Below, piece by piece: positions 21,385-33,804 of a DNA stretch of 64,000 nucleotides; the stretch's first letter is position 1; each line of letters starts with the position of its first letter. A model generated the notes under the pieces. The model saw only the letters and a list, made by a program, of their open reading frames with translations. It searched no databases and had not been told where the DNA came from. The position numbers were made by a program, and so were the translations under genes. Source of the DNA: Adiantum capillus-veneris (taxonomy: Eukaryota > Streptophyta > Polypodiopsida > Polypodiales > Pteridaceae); the NCBI GenBank assembly GCA_014529385.2, contig CM043948.1, positions 79,566,291 through 79,630,290 of the forward strand, in the 5' to 3' direction.

Positions 21385-23345
21385 GAGAGAAAAGTAAAGG
21401 GGAAAATGATCAAACTAACCCAAAATGATTTGAGATGTTTATTAGAGGTAAATCATATCTTAGGGAATGCGTGATAATTATCTTAACCTCGAATAATTAG
21501 CCTACCTAATTATCTTAGCAAAATTACACAATTAAAAAGGGAAAATAGCAAATTGATCCAAAATGATTTGAGATAATTATCATAGGTAAATCATATCTTA
21601 GGAAACCCATGATAATTATCTTACCCTCAGATAATTAGTTTACCTAATTATCTTAGCAAAATTACACTATTTTTAGGAGAAATTAAAAGGGCGAAAATAG
21701 CAAATTGATCCAAAGTGCTTTGAGATAATTATCAGAGATAAACCACATCTTTTGAAACCCATGATAATTATCTTAACCTCATATAGTTATTTTAACTAAT
21801 TATCTCAGAATAATTATATTGTTTTTAGGAGAAATTAAAAGGGAAAAATAGCAAATTGATCCAAAATGCTTTGAGATAATTATCAGAGGTAAATCACATG
21901 TTATAAAACCCTTCATAATTATTTTAATCTCAGTTAATTAGTTTAATTCATTATCTCAGCATAATTATACTGTTTTTAGGAGAAATTAAAAGGAAAAAAT
22001 ATCAAATTTATTCAAAATGATTTGAGATAATTATCAGGGGTAAATCACATCTTATGAAATGCGTGATAAATATCTTAACCTTAGATAATTAGTTTACCTA
22101 ATTATATGAATATAATTACACTATTTTTATGGAAAATTAAAAGGGCAAAAATAGCCAATTGATCCAAAATAGTTTGAGATAATTATCAGAGATAAATAAC
22201 ATCCTATGACATTCGTGATAATTATCATAATATCAGATAATTAGTTTAAATTCATCATCTCAGTATAATTATATTGTTTTTAGGGGCAATTAAAACGGGG
22301 AAAAATAACAAATTGATTCAAAATGCTTTGAGATAATTATTAGAGGTATATCACATCTTATGAAACCCGTGATAGTTATGTTGACCTCAGATAATTAGTT
22401 TAACTAACTATCTCAACATAATTACACTGCTTTTATTGTAAATTAAAAGGAGAAAATAGCAAATTGACCCAAAATGATTTGAGATAATTATCAAAGGAAA
22501 AACACATCCTATGAAACTTGTGATAATTATCTTACCTTCAGATAATTAGTTTAACTAATTATCACAACAAAATTACATTGTTTTCAGGGAAAAATAAATA
22601 GGAGAAAATAGCAAAATGATTCAAAATACTTTGAGATAATTATCAAATGAAAAATATATTTTAGGTAAGTCTTGATAATTATCTTAACCTTAGATAATTA
22701 GTTTAACTAATTATCTCAGTAGGAAAACACTGTTTTTTAGAAAATATTAATGGGAAAAAACAGTAAATTAAGCTAAAAATCTTTAAAATAACTATCAGAG
22801 GTAAATCACATCTTAACAAGCCCGTAATAATTATCTTAACCATAGATAATTAATTTAGCTAATTATCTTAGTAGAAAAAGACTATTTTTGAGGGTAAAGT
22901 AAAGGGGGGAATTAGTAAATCATGTGATATCATTTTTGAGGCCCTGATAATTATGTCAAGATAGAAACTTAGTATAGATATTTATCTAAGTCAAATTATA
23001 CTAATTCTAGCTAGAAACTAAAGAGGACAATTTGTAAATTATGCTATATGAGTACATGCTATTTATGAGAGCTAGATTACATGATCAAAAGGCCGTGATA
23101 ATTATGTAAAGGGTAGAAACTTAGTGTAGATATTTAGTTTAGTCCAATTATACTAATTTTAGCTAGAAACTAAAGGGGAAATTAGTAAATCATGTTATAT
23201 GATAACATGCTATCTATGAGAGTTAGATTACATGATAAAGAGACTCTAATAATTATTTCAAAGCTAGAAAATTTGTATAGATATTTATATAAGTCAAATT
23301 ATACTAATATTAGTTGAAAATTAAAGATGGAAATTAGATAATTGA
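21385..23345. repeat. ~151-bp AT-rich satellite array, about 13 units
   Basis: TTGAGATAATTATC recurs near 21568, 21720, 21871, 22022, 22173, 22328, 22479 and 22631, a period of 150-155 bp. Each unit also has GTGATAATTATCTTAACC and a long AT palindrome, AGATAATTAGTTT followed by AACTAATTATCT. From ~22900 to 23345 a variant continues in the same phase (TGATAATTATGT at 22940, 23092, and a variant at 23242). Core GATAATTATC is a perfect 10-bp palindrome. No coding potential. Confidence 0.93.
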
Positions 23346-23876
23346 GTTAGAAAACTAAAAGAAAATTATCAGAGGTCACAAACGTCCTTATCTCCTTGTG
23401 ATAATTATACCATAGTTAATTAGCGACTTTAGAATATTATAATTGACCAAATGTCATATTTTTAGTAAAAGATTAATTAAAATAAATAGACTTTGCGATC
23501 AAAAGTTTTTAGGAAAATTATAGTAAGTGTAAACCTATGATATAAAGTGAAGGAAATGAACTCTTTCAGAGAAAATAAATAGAATAAATATTAAGCTCAA
23601 AATAAACAGATTCCAAGCTTAAGATTCGATGGAAAAATTAGGGAAAAGATATACAAAATTATAAGAAAATAAGGATAGCTTAGAAAACCCTTAGGAAAGA
23701 TGTGGAAAAAGTTATTATGCCTATATAGGAAAATAAGAAATTACTAGGTCAAGAATTTACCAATTAAGACTACAAATTTAACTTAGATTTGGGTAAAACT
23801 GGATACAAAGATTAAGTTTAGCTTTTGGATAATTTACCTAATGATTAGACATCCTTTTTATAGGGAATAAGAAGTT

Positions 23877-24062
23877 ATGGCACCTAAAAGGACCCTAGCC
23901 AATCCTACATCTGATGATGAGGGCAGAGCTCTAAAAAGAACTAGAGCGTCACATGACGATGAAGCTGGGCCTAGTAGTAGGCCTACGGAGGAGAGTCTTC
24001 AAGCGCTAGTGCAGCAGCAGATGGCCAATCAATCCCAGGTGGGTTTCTCATTACTCAATTAA
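23877..24062 (+). CDS. Short basic/acidic ORF, possible gag start or first exon
   Basis: 61 codons from MAPKRTLANPTSDDEGRAL with KRTRASHDDEAGPSSRP and QALVQQQMANQSQ. The composition (basic start, acidic and Ser/Pro patches, Gln-rich end) resembles the start of plant gypsy gag proteins, but no gag domain follows in frame. A plausible splice donor, CCCAG|GTGGGT, lies just before the stop. Unrecognised; could be chance. Confidence 0.3.
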   Translation: MAPKRTLANPTSDDEGRALKRTRASHDDEAGPSSRPTEESLQALVQQQMANQSQVGFSLLN

Positions 24063-27000
24063 GTCTTTATATAGTTTAAGTTCTTTTATAAGTTAGCATT
24101 GCATACATAAGGAGTGAATAAGAATAAGAAAAAGGAATAATTGACCAAAAATGGAAGGTAACTTTCAACGTGCATTGTTTATAATGTAGGAAAGAATTGT
24201 TTGGCTTAAAATTGGTTGAATTAAGAAAGATATGATTGATCATCCTTAAGACAGCTTGTCTCAAAACAGCTCCGACTCCTTGGTATATTTTGATGATAAT
24301 GATGGCTTTCCAGCCACCACGGATAGGTCGGTTATCCCCATGAACATTAAGTTTCTACTCCGTGTCATGTCTTGATGTTTCTACATAAGTTAGGATACCG
24401 TTTTTATCCTAGGGGAGCCGCCAAGTTGTATGGGTAACTGGTTTGGTGTATGGGCACCCGGAACCTTGGGTGGCGGTTTATACATTCCGGATTGTGAATA
24501 AGGAATAGGTGCCGTTTTTTCACCCTTTGGTGGTCTTGAGACAAGAAGAGTACTGGTCATGGTTATTATGGACAATGTTTTAATTGAGAGTACCATGTCT
24601 TAAGTTTAAAGATGTTTGTTTGCTAAAATAATGTTTTTAATATGTTTTCAAGGGCAAATTTGACGAAATCCTGTTATAAAGGATAAAAGGAATCATTATT
24701 TTAATTGTGATAAGAACGTGATAGTAATTACATAACAAATGAATTATGTGTGAGTGCGGGGTGGTAAGTGGGTATTGACTAAGGTTGTCAATCATGGACG
24801 GGTGGACCTGATTAGTCATGTAACTATCCATCCTCGCGCACTAAAAACGTTTCGAAAACATCTTTACTTGAAAGAGGAGTCCACCAGCGCGGCTGTGCCC
24901 TCACATATGTTAGGGAAAAAAAAGCGTTGGTTGAGGATACCTTAACCCAATTTGTGGAAGTTATAGGGCCGAAATAGTTTTTTGAACTTTTAATACGTTG
25001 TCCCGTTTTCGCTATGAGACAGAACTAGGTCTTCTTCTAAGGCTATAGACCCAAGCCATTGTCAATGGTAAAGGTCTATTCCTTGGATTTTTCTTGTTTA
25101 GAGACTCTGATTATTATCAGACCTAGAGACCTGTCAAGGATCCCATCCAGATCTTGGTATTGGCGGGTTGGGGATCTCACAATGTGGAAATGGTTGATCA
25201 GGTGGAAACTTTGGAGGTGAACGTTGCCTTCCAAATCTTTCTAACTACGTTCAATTAACACAACGGTCCCCTTCACTATACTAAAAATGCACAAGTTTGT
25301 CACTTACTTAGTACTTCCAAGCCCATTTTAGCAGATTTATAAATAAACGTTCGTAATTTACTTATTCTGCTTAATTTTTGTAGTCCCTTCTAACACTAAT
25401 TTGCATTGGCTTGATGTTTATCTCTAGAGTTATAGATAACTTAAAAACACTTCCAAGCATACTAATCAGTACACTTTCGAACACACCCTTTACAATGACT
25501 CAAATATGTTTGTACTAAATGTTTTTCCAATTAAACTGACTACTACATAATCTAAATACACAAATTATGATAGAGTTTCTTTTATTTTTTTATTTTGACA
25601 AAATTTTTAGTTTTTGATGTAATTTAAACCTCCCTCACAAATTGAAATTTTTCATGCTCAAGATAGATTTTCTGATCATAAAGACTTTAATTTGCATTAA
25701 AAATTTTCCAAAGTTTTTTAATATCCTAATTTCTTGTCCTATTTTCCATGAAATGACTATTTGAAATGCAAATTTATGCTAACATTTCACTTTCAAGCAT
25801 ATTTTAAACTTTTTTAACAACTAAACTTTTGTTTTTATGCTGAAACAAGTGCACAAACAAATTTCTTTTTATGATTTTTTTTCTAAGATTGTAAAATGAT
25901 GCAACGAAATGTTTTCAGATTTCAAAATATATTTTTGATTTTTATATTTTTGATTAAAATGACCTATTCTAAATTGTTTTTACTTTCAAATTGAAATTGA
26001 ATAACCAAAATATTTAAAAGCTTTACGTCGATGCTATCGTCGCTTTTGTCAACGTTCGCAAAGCTTCGGTTCGGTTCATCCCCGTCGTCTTCTTCTCTCG
26101 CACGTTCGATAAGTGAAATCTCCTCTTTTTTGCTCCCAAAATGATACTTTCTCTAGCCTTTTTGCATTCACTCAAGCACTCTCTACCGAGCTACTCTTTG
26201 CTCACTTTTTTTCACTCTCCATTTTCCTGTCTTTCTCTCCCTAAAATTCCTCTCTTATCTCTCTCTAAAGTTACACACACACTCTCTAACTAGCTCACAC
26301 TCAGTCACAATCAAACTACCAGACACAAACATACACAGTCACACTCTCCATTTCAATCACACTAAGTCACAATCAGACTACTAGACACAGACATACACAA
26401 TCACACACTCCATTTCAAGAATCTTTATACTTTCATGCAACGTCTCCACACACAATTTTCTCTCTATTCTCTCTCTAGTAAATACACACATACACTAATT
26501 ATCTCTCACACACATAGGCACAATATCAAGCACGTTACATACACACAGACAGTAGGCATAAAAGACACAATCAACACAAGAAGACTTTGTCTAAAAATTG
26601 CAATCGATTTTCTATATCTCCCTCACTTGCTCATCAAGTACATCAAAAAGGAATTCTGCTCTCTCTATCTCAGTTGTGCTACAACAACAAAACAAAACTC
26701 TCTTTCTCTCTCCTACTCCCATATACACACACACAACTGAAAATACAGTCAATTCTCTCTCTTTCTATCGCTCACTAATCCCATAGCCTTAGTGCCATTC
26801 TATCTCTCCTGCAATTCTCTCTCCCTAACATACTCTGCAAAGCTCAGCGGCATCGCCTCTCTCTCTCTCTCTCTCTCTCTCCCCCCTACCTACTCTATCT
26901 CTATATTCTTGAGCTACAAACACCCTCTCTCCCTCCTTGCGACCCCCCCACACACATACTAAGCAACGCTCTCTAACTTGCTTGCGCTCTTCACTCGCTC

Positions 27001-28395
27001 GCAACTCTTTATCTCGGGCTCATGCTCTCACTCTCTAACTACGCCCTCCACTCTGACTCACATGGAGGCCTCACACACCTCGCGGCCCCTGGCTTCCACG
27101 CCAGAGCAAGGTACACACAAAAGCCTACTCTCGGCTCCTCTTGGCTACCCTGCAGTCTCATGGTGCCCCCTTCTCGCTATCGGCTTGCTACAGGGCAGCG
27201 GCCTCTCTCGCTCCTAGTTCTCCTTCTACAGCGCCCTCTTGGGCTCCCTTCTTCCCCACTCACCTTGAGACCTTCCCCAACTTTGGCGCTCTCTTGGAAA
27301 CCTCTCCTCGCTCACGCCCCGCCGTGCGATGGTTCTGATCACCTCCCGATACCTAAAGATTGCTTCTTTTTTCTTTTTAACAGAATTATGAAGCCATGGT
27401 ATTTTAAGACCATGTTCCCACCCGTTACAGGTTTTCTTTTTTTACTTTGTAAGAGAAATCCTTGAGATCTCAAAGATCTATCTGACAAGAACTGAACTCA
27501 AGTCTTCTCTCTCCCTATTTTCTCGAATCACACCGTCTCTGTCTCTTTGTTGACGGTTACGTCGCGAGCGGACGCTAGCATAGCGAGAACAAAACCAACA
27601 ACTCTATGTCGGTCGAGGGTGAAGCTTAACTTGTAGGCGCATGGAAACAAGAAAATGGGGGTCACCTTCTTGACCTTTTAAGACAATCTCTAATCAAGAA
27701 AATCAAATCTAAGTGTTCTTATGCACTAGTGAAAGCAATCCAACCTACGATGCTCGTGCTATATGAATCTAAGCCAAATGCATTCAAAATGTCACGAAAC
27801 TCACAAGATACACTCTCCTTATCACGAGATCAATACCCTATGGACTGTGATTCGATATCCGACCACCATTTACCTCTTGCAACAATCGTGTATAAAGACA
27901 GACAACAAAATACATGTTACCATTTTTCATGGCGTATAGTTCAAGTGCGTAGCTCTACTCTCCGTGAATCCATAGGTGCAAAAAACTCACCAAACGGACA
28001 CCTGATTTGCAAGAAAACTCACCTGAAAGCTCGTAAGAGTTCACTTCACATCGTAGTCGGAATCATACACTCTTGGCATTGAATGGAAGCCCTCACCATT
28101 GCTAGCACGATGGTGGTTTTGCTTTAGCAATGGACCTCCCGTATTGCGTGTAGGAAAGAGAAGAAGTCACACACTCTCTCTCACTCTCTCTCTCTCAGAC
28201 ACAACGCACAGTGAAAATCGGATTTGATTAACTCAAAAGCTAGGTTTAGGGTTACAAAAATTGACTTATATGCATTCCTCCTTAGAGGCTTGTTCCCACA
28301 AAATCTAATGGCTGCTCAAATATTACAAAAAGGATCATTCGGATTCAAAAAATAATGATACAACATATTGGGGAAACTTCTTCTATGTTCCGTCG
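24063..28395. other. Gene-poor stretch with CT- and AC-rich tracts
   Basis: No gene supported. 25560-26030 is T-rich. 26080-27560 is strongly pyrimidine- and ACAC-rich, with a 62-bp tandem duplication at 26295-26418 (TCACACTCAGTCACAATCA) and a (CT)12 run at 26859-26882. Overlapping ORFs there, in all three plus frames, reflect composition. It may include an LTR or leader of an element, but I find no partner copy. Confidence 0.4.
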
Positions 28396-30043
28396 TCAAC
28401 ACTCCCCTCTTTCGCGTCCATGTCGCCCCTGGCATGAATGGTCTTGCTCTCTTGCAGTTGTCTTGTTGTCACGGCCTGGTGGTTTTAGTAGCTTTAGGTA
28501 CAATTTGTACCTTTTATTCCCCAAAGTGAATGTTGGGCCAAATATTTTGCTATCATATGTAAAGAAACCCGTGTAGAAAGCTTTTTCAAAAGCTTGCATG
28601 TGATAGCTAGGCAACAACATGATTCGGTGATACAGTAAATGCAAAACCTCGGGAGATGGCTGTTTTAACAAATCATAGGTCATTGTAGTGATAGTGTCAC
28701 TCGTTGATAGGAGTGTAGAATCAATGGATTTGGAAGGCGTGAACACTTCAATGCAAGCCAACAAAATTTGGCACATTTATTTGATCATGACACACGTCAA
28801 GTCTGGAGAGCCAATGAAAATCTTAATGGTGTCCTTCAGGGTTTTCACCATATAAGAAACACATATTCTCTCTCCTCCCTTGGGTGGTGGCATAGAAGGA
28901 TAGTTAAGCCAGTTTGGATGTCGCTTTATGATTTTGAAATGATTTGCCCAAGTGCGGACACGAGGGACTGGGCAAAATAAGAGGTCACCTCTGATGATCT
29001 ATAATCACTTCTTTGGACCAAAAACAGGCTAAGGGCGGTATTCCAGATAGAGAAAGGGTACCCGGAAGAAAAGTAGTTCTTTGGAGCCTCCACCAAGTAT
29101 TTCAAAAATCTTGGGTACTTTAGGAGCCAGGCTCTTCTCCATCTTGGTTGAGAGTCCACCACTTTAATTGTAGCCTCTTTATTCTTGACATCTCCTTCAT
29201 AGATTGGCTATGTGGCTTTTGCTTCAACTCTCTTCTTTATTATTATCACCTCATACTTTAGGAGAGGATATGGGAGTGTGAGTTGCATCCATTCCTCCTT
29301 AAGCACATTTGCAGCCAGCCCTTGGACTCCTACAGAATGTAGCATTCTTGAGTCCCATTCCAAGGCTGCCTCGTGGTCTTTTGTTGTGGTCTTTTCCATC
29401 AAAAGCTGGAGGCATGTCTCCTCCTCTGCGGTCAGTGATCGTGTTTCTTCTACCACTATCTCCACATGTTCTTCCTGGTGCTGCACATCTTCGGCACCCT
29501 CAAGAATTTCCATGGGTTCATCTCTGGCGTTTGTCTTTGTTTCACTGGGCCCTAGTTCTGATTCCTGTGTCCTTGAGTCTACTATCTCTTTTTGTAAGTG
29601 TGTGATCTGTTGTTGCGCCAATGTATCTTGTTGAGTAGCTTCCTCTGCCATGCAACCATTGCCTCTTGCTGTGTTGCTAGATTCTTTTAGAGTTCTTCAT
29701 GTTCTTTCTAGAGAGCTTCGTGTTCGACTTTCATTCTTTCTTTGGCGGCTAGAGACTCTTCTACCATATGCATTCGATGTCTTTGCTCTAACCGCAATTC
29801 CTGTTGCAGGGTGGTGATTTGAGCTTCCAAGAATTGTATAACTTGACTTTTTGCCCCTACACTTGCCTGCACCACCCTTGGTGTTTCTCTTAGTCTTTTG
29901 ATTGTCAATTCTTGGAGCTCTAATTTTTCTTTTAGCTCCATCATTTCATCTTTTGTTGCTTTCAACTCATCTTTGAAATTATCTTTTTGCTCTTTTGGAG
30001 TCTTGACTACTCTAGAGACCTCTGTGATTTCTAGTGTGAGAGT
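28396..30043 (-). pseudogene. Coiled-coil element protein, C-terminal segment
   Basis: Minus-strand frames at 29708-30055, 29208-29651, 28926-29162 and 28396-28776 follow one another on one strand. The first is a strong coiled coil (DELKATKDEMMELKEKLE, QVIQFLEAQITTLQQEL), the second continues it and ends in LTLPYPLLKYEVIIIKKR, the others are globular ([16 protein letters not shown]). Stops separate them. The coil is cut by element A: reading through one copy of the 8-bp flank joins ERELKTLT (39128-39160) to LEITEVSRVV here. Function unknown; likely part of a retroelement-like repeat because it is nested with, and decays like, the others. Confidence 0.55.
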
Positions 30044-30365
30044 GTCTCGTTTCATTAGGAGAAATATGAACCTTGCATGGGCTTTGTAAGGAATCCTAAT
30101 TTTTAGGGATTAAGGCTAATGTTGTGTGGGGTTTAGGGGGCAAGGGCATTGAAGAAGGTAGTTTTGAGTAGGCTTTTCTAGCCTTTTTTTACGACAAATG
30201 TAAGATGTGGACCTAATGGGTTACTTTCTCTCTCTAGCTTTTTTTAAAGTGAAGCAAGCATAGGGGTGTGTCCACATCAGCAAAAACGTGGGTCACAAAG
30301 AGTCAAAATTTGATTTTTTTAAAAAAAAATCAATTTTACTTGTTCTTTTACTTAAAACTGCCTCC

Positions 30366-30369
<4 letters not shown>

Positions 30370-30433
<64 letters not shown>
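30370..30433. repeat. (TA)n microsatellite
   Basis: About 32 TA dinucleotides in the leader of element A. Element B has only a short ACATACATACACATC at the matching place, so the repeat grew in A. Overlapping Tyr-Ile ORFs are artefacts. Confidence 0.97.
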
Positions 30434-30435
<2 letters not shown>

Positions 30436-30713
30436 AAAAATCATTTTTTGACCCATTTTTTAACCCACAAGCTAGAAAGTCAATTTTTTCAAAAATCTTT
30501 TCCCCCAGAAAGTAATAAACATTTTGTTCTCTCCTCCCTCCTCCCTCCTCTCTCCCTCTCCCTCTCCTCTCCCTCCCTGCCCCTACCTTCCTCCTCCTCC
30601 CCAATCTCTCCCTCCCCCTCTCCCTCCTTCTCTCCTCCCATCTTCCTCAACCTCTCTACCCTTCCCCCTCTATCTTTTCATCATTTTGTTTGCTTCCTCA
30701 CGCAACAGCTTCC

Positions 30714-31935
30714 ATGGTGCTCACGGACATCACAAATGGTTTTCTTCCACCACCACGTACTCCGCACACCAAAAGCATACATATTCACTTACCCACGACA
30801 TTTGCACCGAAGACCGCTAGTGAGGGTGATCAAAGGTCATCACAGGAACGTCGCACCGCTTGTGAGACCAATGTTGACATTTGGGTGGATGGCCATTTGT
30901 ACCCTTACGATCCTGTAAGCCGCTTCCATCCACCGTTTAATAGCCTTTCCACATTTCTTCAATTTCTTGGGAGAGGAGAAGCAGGCTTGTTAGGCTATTG
31001 CAAGCGGTTGTGTATGGGTGCAGGTGCTTCTTTGCATATGTGGATGCACAAATGTCAAGCTCTTCCCCTCAAGATGACGGCATTACAAGAGAGTGTTGCC
31101 TCTTCGGAGAGGGTGGTTAAAATTCTTGAACAATAAATGCAAGAAAAGGAGTCCCACATCCAGAAGTTTACCAACACCATCACATACTTAAAAGAAACAC
31201 CCCTTGGTGCAAGGGAAATTAAACGCACGTATTCATCCATTGAAACTCTTGCACATTTGGGAGGAGCACGCAAACGATGAGTTACAGCCACAAGGTGATT
31301 TGGTCTTTACTTGCATGATGCATTCTTACTTCACACTATTTTCTAACATTTATGTTTATTTGTTGCTAGAAACTTCATCCAGGAGGCATGTGGTGGAAGA
31401 GGCCAAGATGATCGAGTCAAACTTCTCACTAGTTGTCTCAATACCGAGGACGTGATTTCTATCTTACAATCACCTGGAGGTAAACACATTAAGGATACAG
31501 TCACCAAGGACCTTATGCGTAAATTAAGAAATGTGGTTAGTGATGATGACGTTCAACAAGCTTGTGATGAGGCTGGAATCAACACCAAATCCTATCAAGC
31601 TATTTTCCAACTCCTAAAGGATGCCCTTAAAGAACATGCATTGTGGAAAACCTATTTCCCGTTCCTCACAAGGTCAAGCTCGCAAAGAAGGCCACAAACG
31701 AAGATGTGTTCTCCCGCATTGGGACATACATACACATTGAGGACACGATGCCAACTTCCCTTTATACTTTGTGCGCAATAAAGACAAGGGTACAAGGTAA
31801 GAAACAATCCATAAGACCTTCGGAGAAGGGCTTTCGTTACACAATGTGGAACAATATTTTTGTGGATCTTAGAAGGCTTCAAGAAGCCATGCTTAGATTT
31901 TACGAGTTACCTGAAGAAGGTGACACACTTTAATT
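30714..31935 (+). pseudogene. Element A first gene, N-terminal region of the transposase unit
   Basis: The ATG at 30714 is conserved in element B (53332), as is the next ~50 codons (MVLTDI, PPPRTPHTKS, ASEGDQRSSQ), which supports it as a real start. It continues through WMHKCQALPLKMTALQESV and a TAA at 31134-31136, after which QEKESHIQKFTNTITYLKE carries on in frame. An intron is likely at 31285-31369 (GTGATT...TTGCTAG), then KLLTSCLNTEDVISILQSP and DLMRKLRNVVSDDDVQQA. A 1-bp frameshift near 31640 leads to VENLFPVPHKVKLAKKA and GFRYTMWNNIFVDLRRL. Helical, possibly DNA-binding; family not recognised. At least one stop and two frameshifts make this copy inactive. Confidence 0.6.
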
Positions 31936-32001
31936 TTTTCTTTGGTATTATTCTTATCATAGACTCTGAAGTTTAATGTCTTGGCACTATTTATTTTGTA
32001 G

Positions 32002-33665
32002 TGCTTGGCACAAAAGTCGCTTTTGTGCTGAAACTCAATGAGTGTCAAATAGTGAAAGGACGAAGGTTAGAGAGGCTAAGTGTCACTCTAATGAACGAGG
32101 CCCTTCTGCAAACCAAGCGAAGGGATTCAGTCGAGCCATCTCCCACCCCATCTTTTAGCGTGTAATCAGAGAAACGCATTTGGTGGTTGGGTGCTATTGA
32201 GGTTCCCATAGAGACCAATGGATTTCTTTCATGGATTTTTGAGAGAACTCCATGGATCACAGAAGTAATACACTCCCAAATTGCAGGTCAGAAGTTGGAC
32301 ATTGAGGGTTTTGGTAGTTATGATGTGGAGTGGCACTTAGGTGGGGATTTGAAGACCATAAAGTGTTTGCTTGGCTGCAAACAAGGGGCTTCTTCTCTCA
32401 TGCCTTGTCCATTTTGCACTCGAGGGTACAAACCTAATGGACAAAAATCACATAAGAGCACTGCAAAGGTCGGTTCCATGCTTCCATGGCAAGGGCATGG
32501 AGAACAAGGGTTAGATTGTCGTGATGTCGGAGATGAAGGTAGAGAATGGGAAGCGTCTATTCTGAGATGTCCCATGGTCAATGCCCCAGACCGTGATCAA
32601 AAGGACCACGCTTGGAATCCAATCTTTCCATTTCCCCTATCAAATGTACATTTTTGTACATTACACGCATTCATGCACATTTTTGATAGGCTATTGAAGC
32701 TCCACATTGACTATTCTTTCACAATGAAACCGTTGGAAAAGTCCCACGAAGCGATCGAAAGAGTGGAGGTACTCCTGAATTCCATTGGTTGTCATGGTGG
32801 AAATGTGTCTATCGTTGCTGCAAAGAACACAAGGGAGGCCCATGAAATTGCTCAACAAGTGTCAATGAGTGGACAAAAAGCTAGACACTTTTTGAAGAAA
32901 TTTTCCCAAGGAAAGCCAAGTCAATATGATGCTCAAAACAGCTCCAACCAGCAGACAGGTAACCTTTGGGAGCTTTGGAAGGAGTTATGCAAAGCTACTA
33001 CTAACAATGATTCAATGGCGAGCTTGCAAACAAGCGCAAGAAAGTTTGGGCACATTTTGATAAAATAGTCAAGCTTATGGGCTTTAATAGCACAACAGAA
33101 GAACAACGCCAATCATTTCAAGAAGCCTTGGTGGATTTTACCAAGGTCTTCACCCTTTCTTGGGGTGAAAATAGCATCACACATTACATGGTAAGTCATT
33201 TTACATGGTGTATTCATTACAAGGGATTGTTTTTATTTAATAATGTGGATCGTTTACTCATGTGAACAACATATCTTGTTTGCGCATGGTGCATTTTTTA
33301 TGCACAAGTATGGATCGCTTGAAATTTTTAGCACTCAAGGCATGGAGAAGTCCCATTATCGAGCAAGGGGAGTGTACTTCAAAAATACTCGACATGGTGG
33401 TGGAATGGTGCAATCCAATTATTTGGAGGAGATATTCAACTGGTTTTTTCGCACAACATTTGCTTGTAAGCTCACAATGGAGCGTGCGCGACAATCCAAG
33501 ATTTCTATTGAAGTGCGGAAATGGAGTCTTCAAGAGCATAGCAACAAGTGGCAAATGTCGCAAGGTCCCACCAAGCATGTTGCATGGCGGCGATGCAGAG
33601 TGCGACAAGGATCAAAGTGGATACTGCGCGAGTCACTAAACGTGAATGCAGGGTCCAACTCTTAG
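32002..33665 (+). pseudogene. Element A transposase, DDE-like core
   Basis: An acceptor (TTTTGTAG|TGCTTGG) leads to KVAFVLKLNECQIVKGRRL, where related folds have the first catalytic Asp; here it is Asn-Glu. One TAG at 32162, then an open frame (32187-33068) with EWHLGGDLKTIKCLLG and PCPFC (candidate second Asp plus a CxxC zinc pair), then VHFCTLHAFMHIFDRLL. A frame change follows, then FSTQGMEKSHYRARGVYF with RHGGG and SNYLEEIFNWFFRTT (candidate catalytic Glu). The order Asp, CxxC, LH, Glu also occurs in RAG1/Transib transposases, but an 8-bp target repeat does not fit Transib, so I leave the class open. Not CACTA TNP2, hAT or MuDR by motif. Confidence 0.55.
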
Positions 33666-33738
33666 CGACATGTTTATTTTAAAAATAATACTTTTTTAAA
33701 AAAAATTAGTGTGAACAGGGCCCTTTTTAAATGGGCCC

Positions 33739-33747
33739 TTATAAATA
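33739..33747 (+). promoter_or_regulatory. TATA box upstream of the H3-like gene
   Basis: TTATAAATA, 58 bp before the ATG at 33805 and preceded by a short GC-rich inverted repeat, GGGCCCTTTTTAAATGGGCCC. Spacing fits a plant core promoter, suggesting the H3 gene is transcribed on its own. Confidence 0.55.
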
Positions 33748-33804
33748 TTGCATGCTCTCATAAACCACTCATTTCTTAAGAATAGGTGAGCTCTCACCAA
33801 CGAA

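Noticed and set aside
26435-27465. Several 60-147-codon plus-strand ORFs
   Set aside because: They overlap in all frames in a CT/AC-rich tract and show no domain.
32002-33665. Calling the transposase a RAG1 or Transib relative
   Set aside because: The motif order is similar, but identity is weak by eye and the 8-bp flank does not fit the 5-bp Transib duplication.
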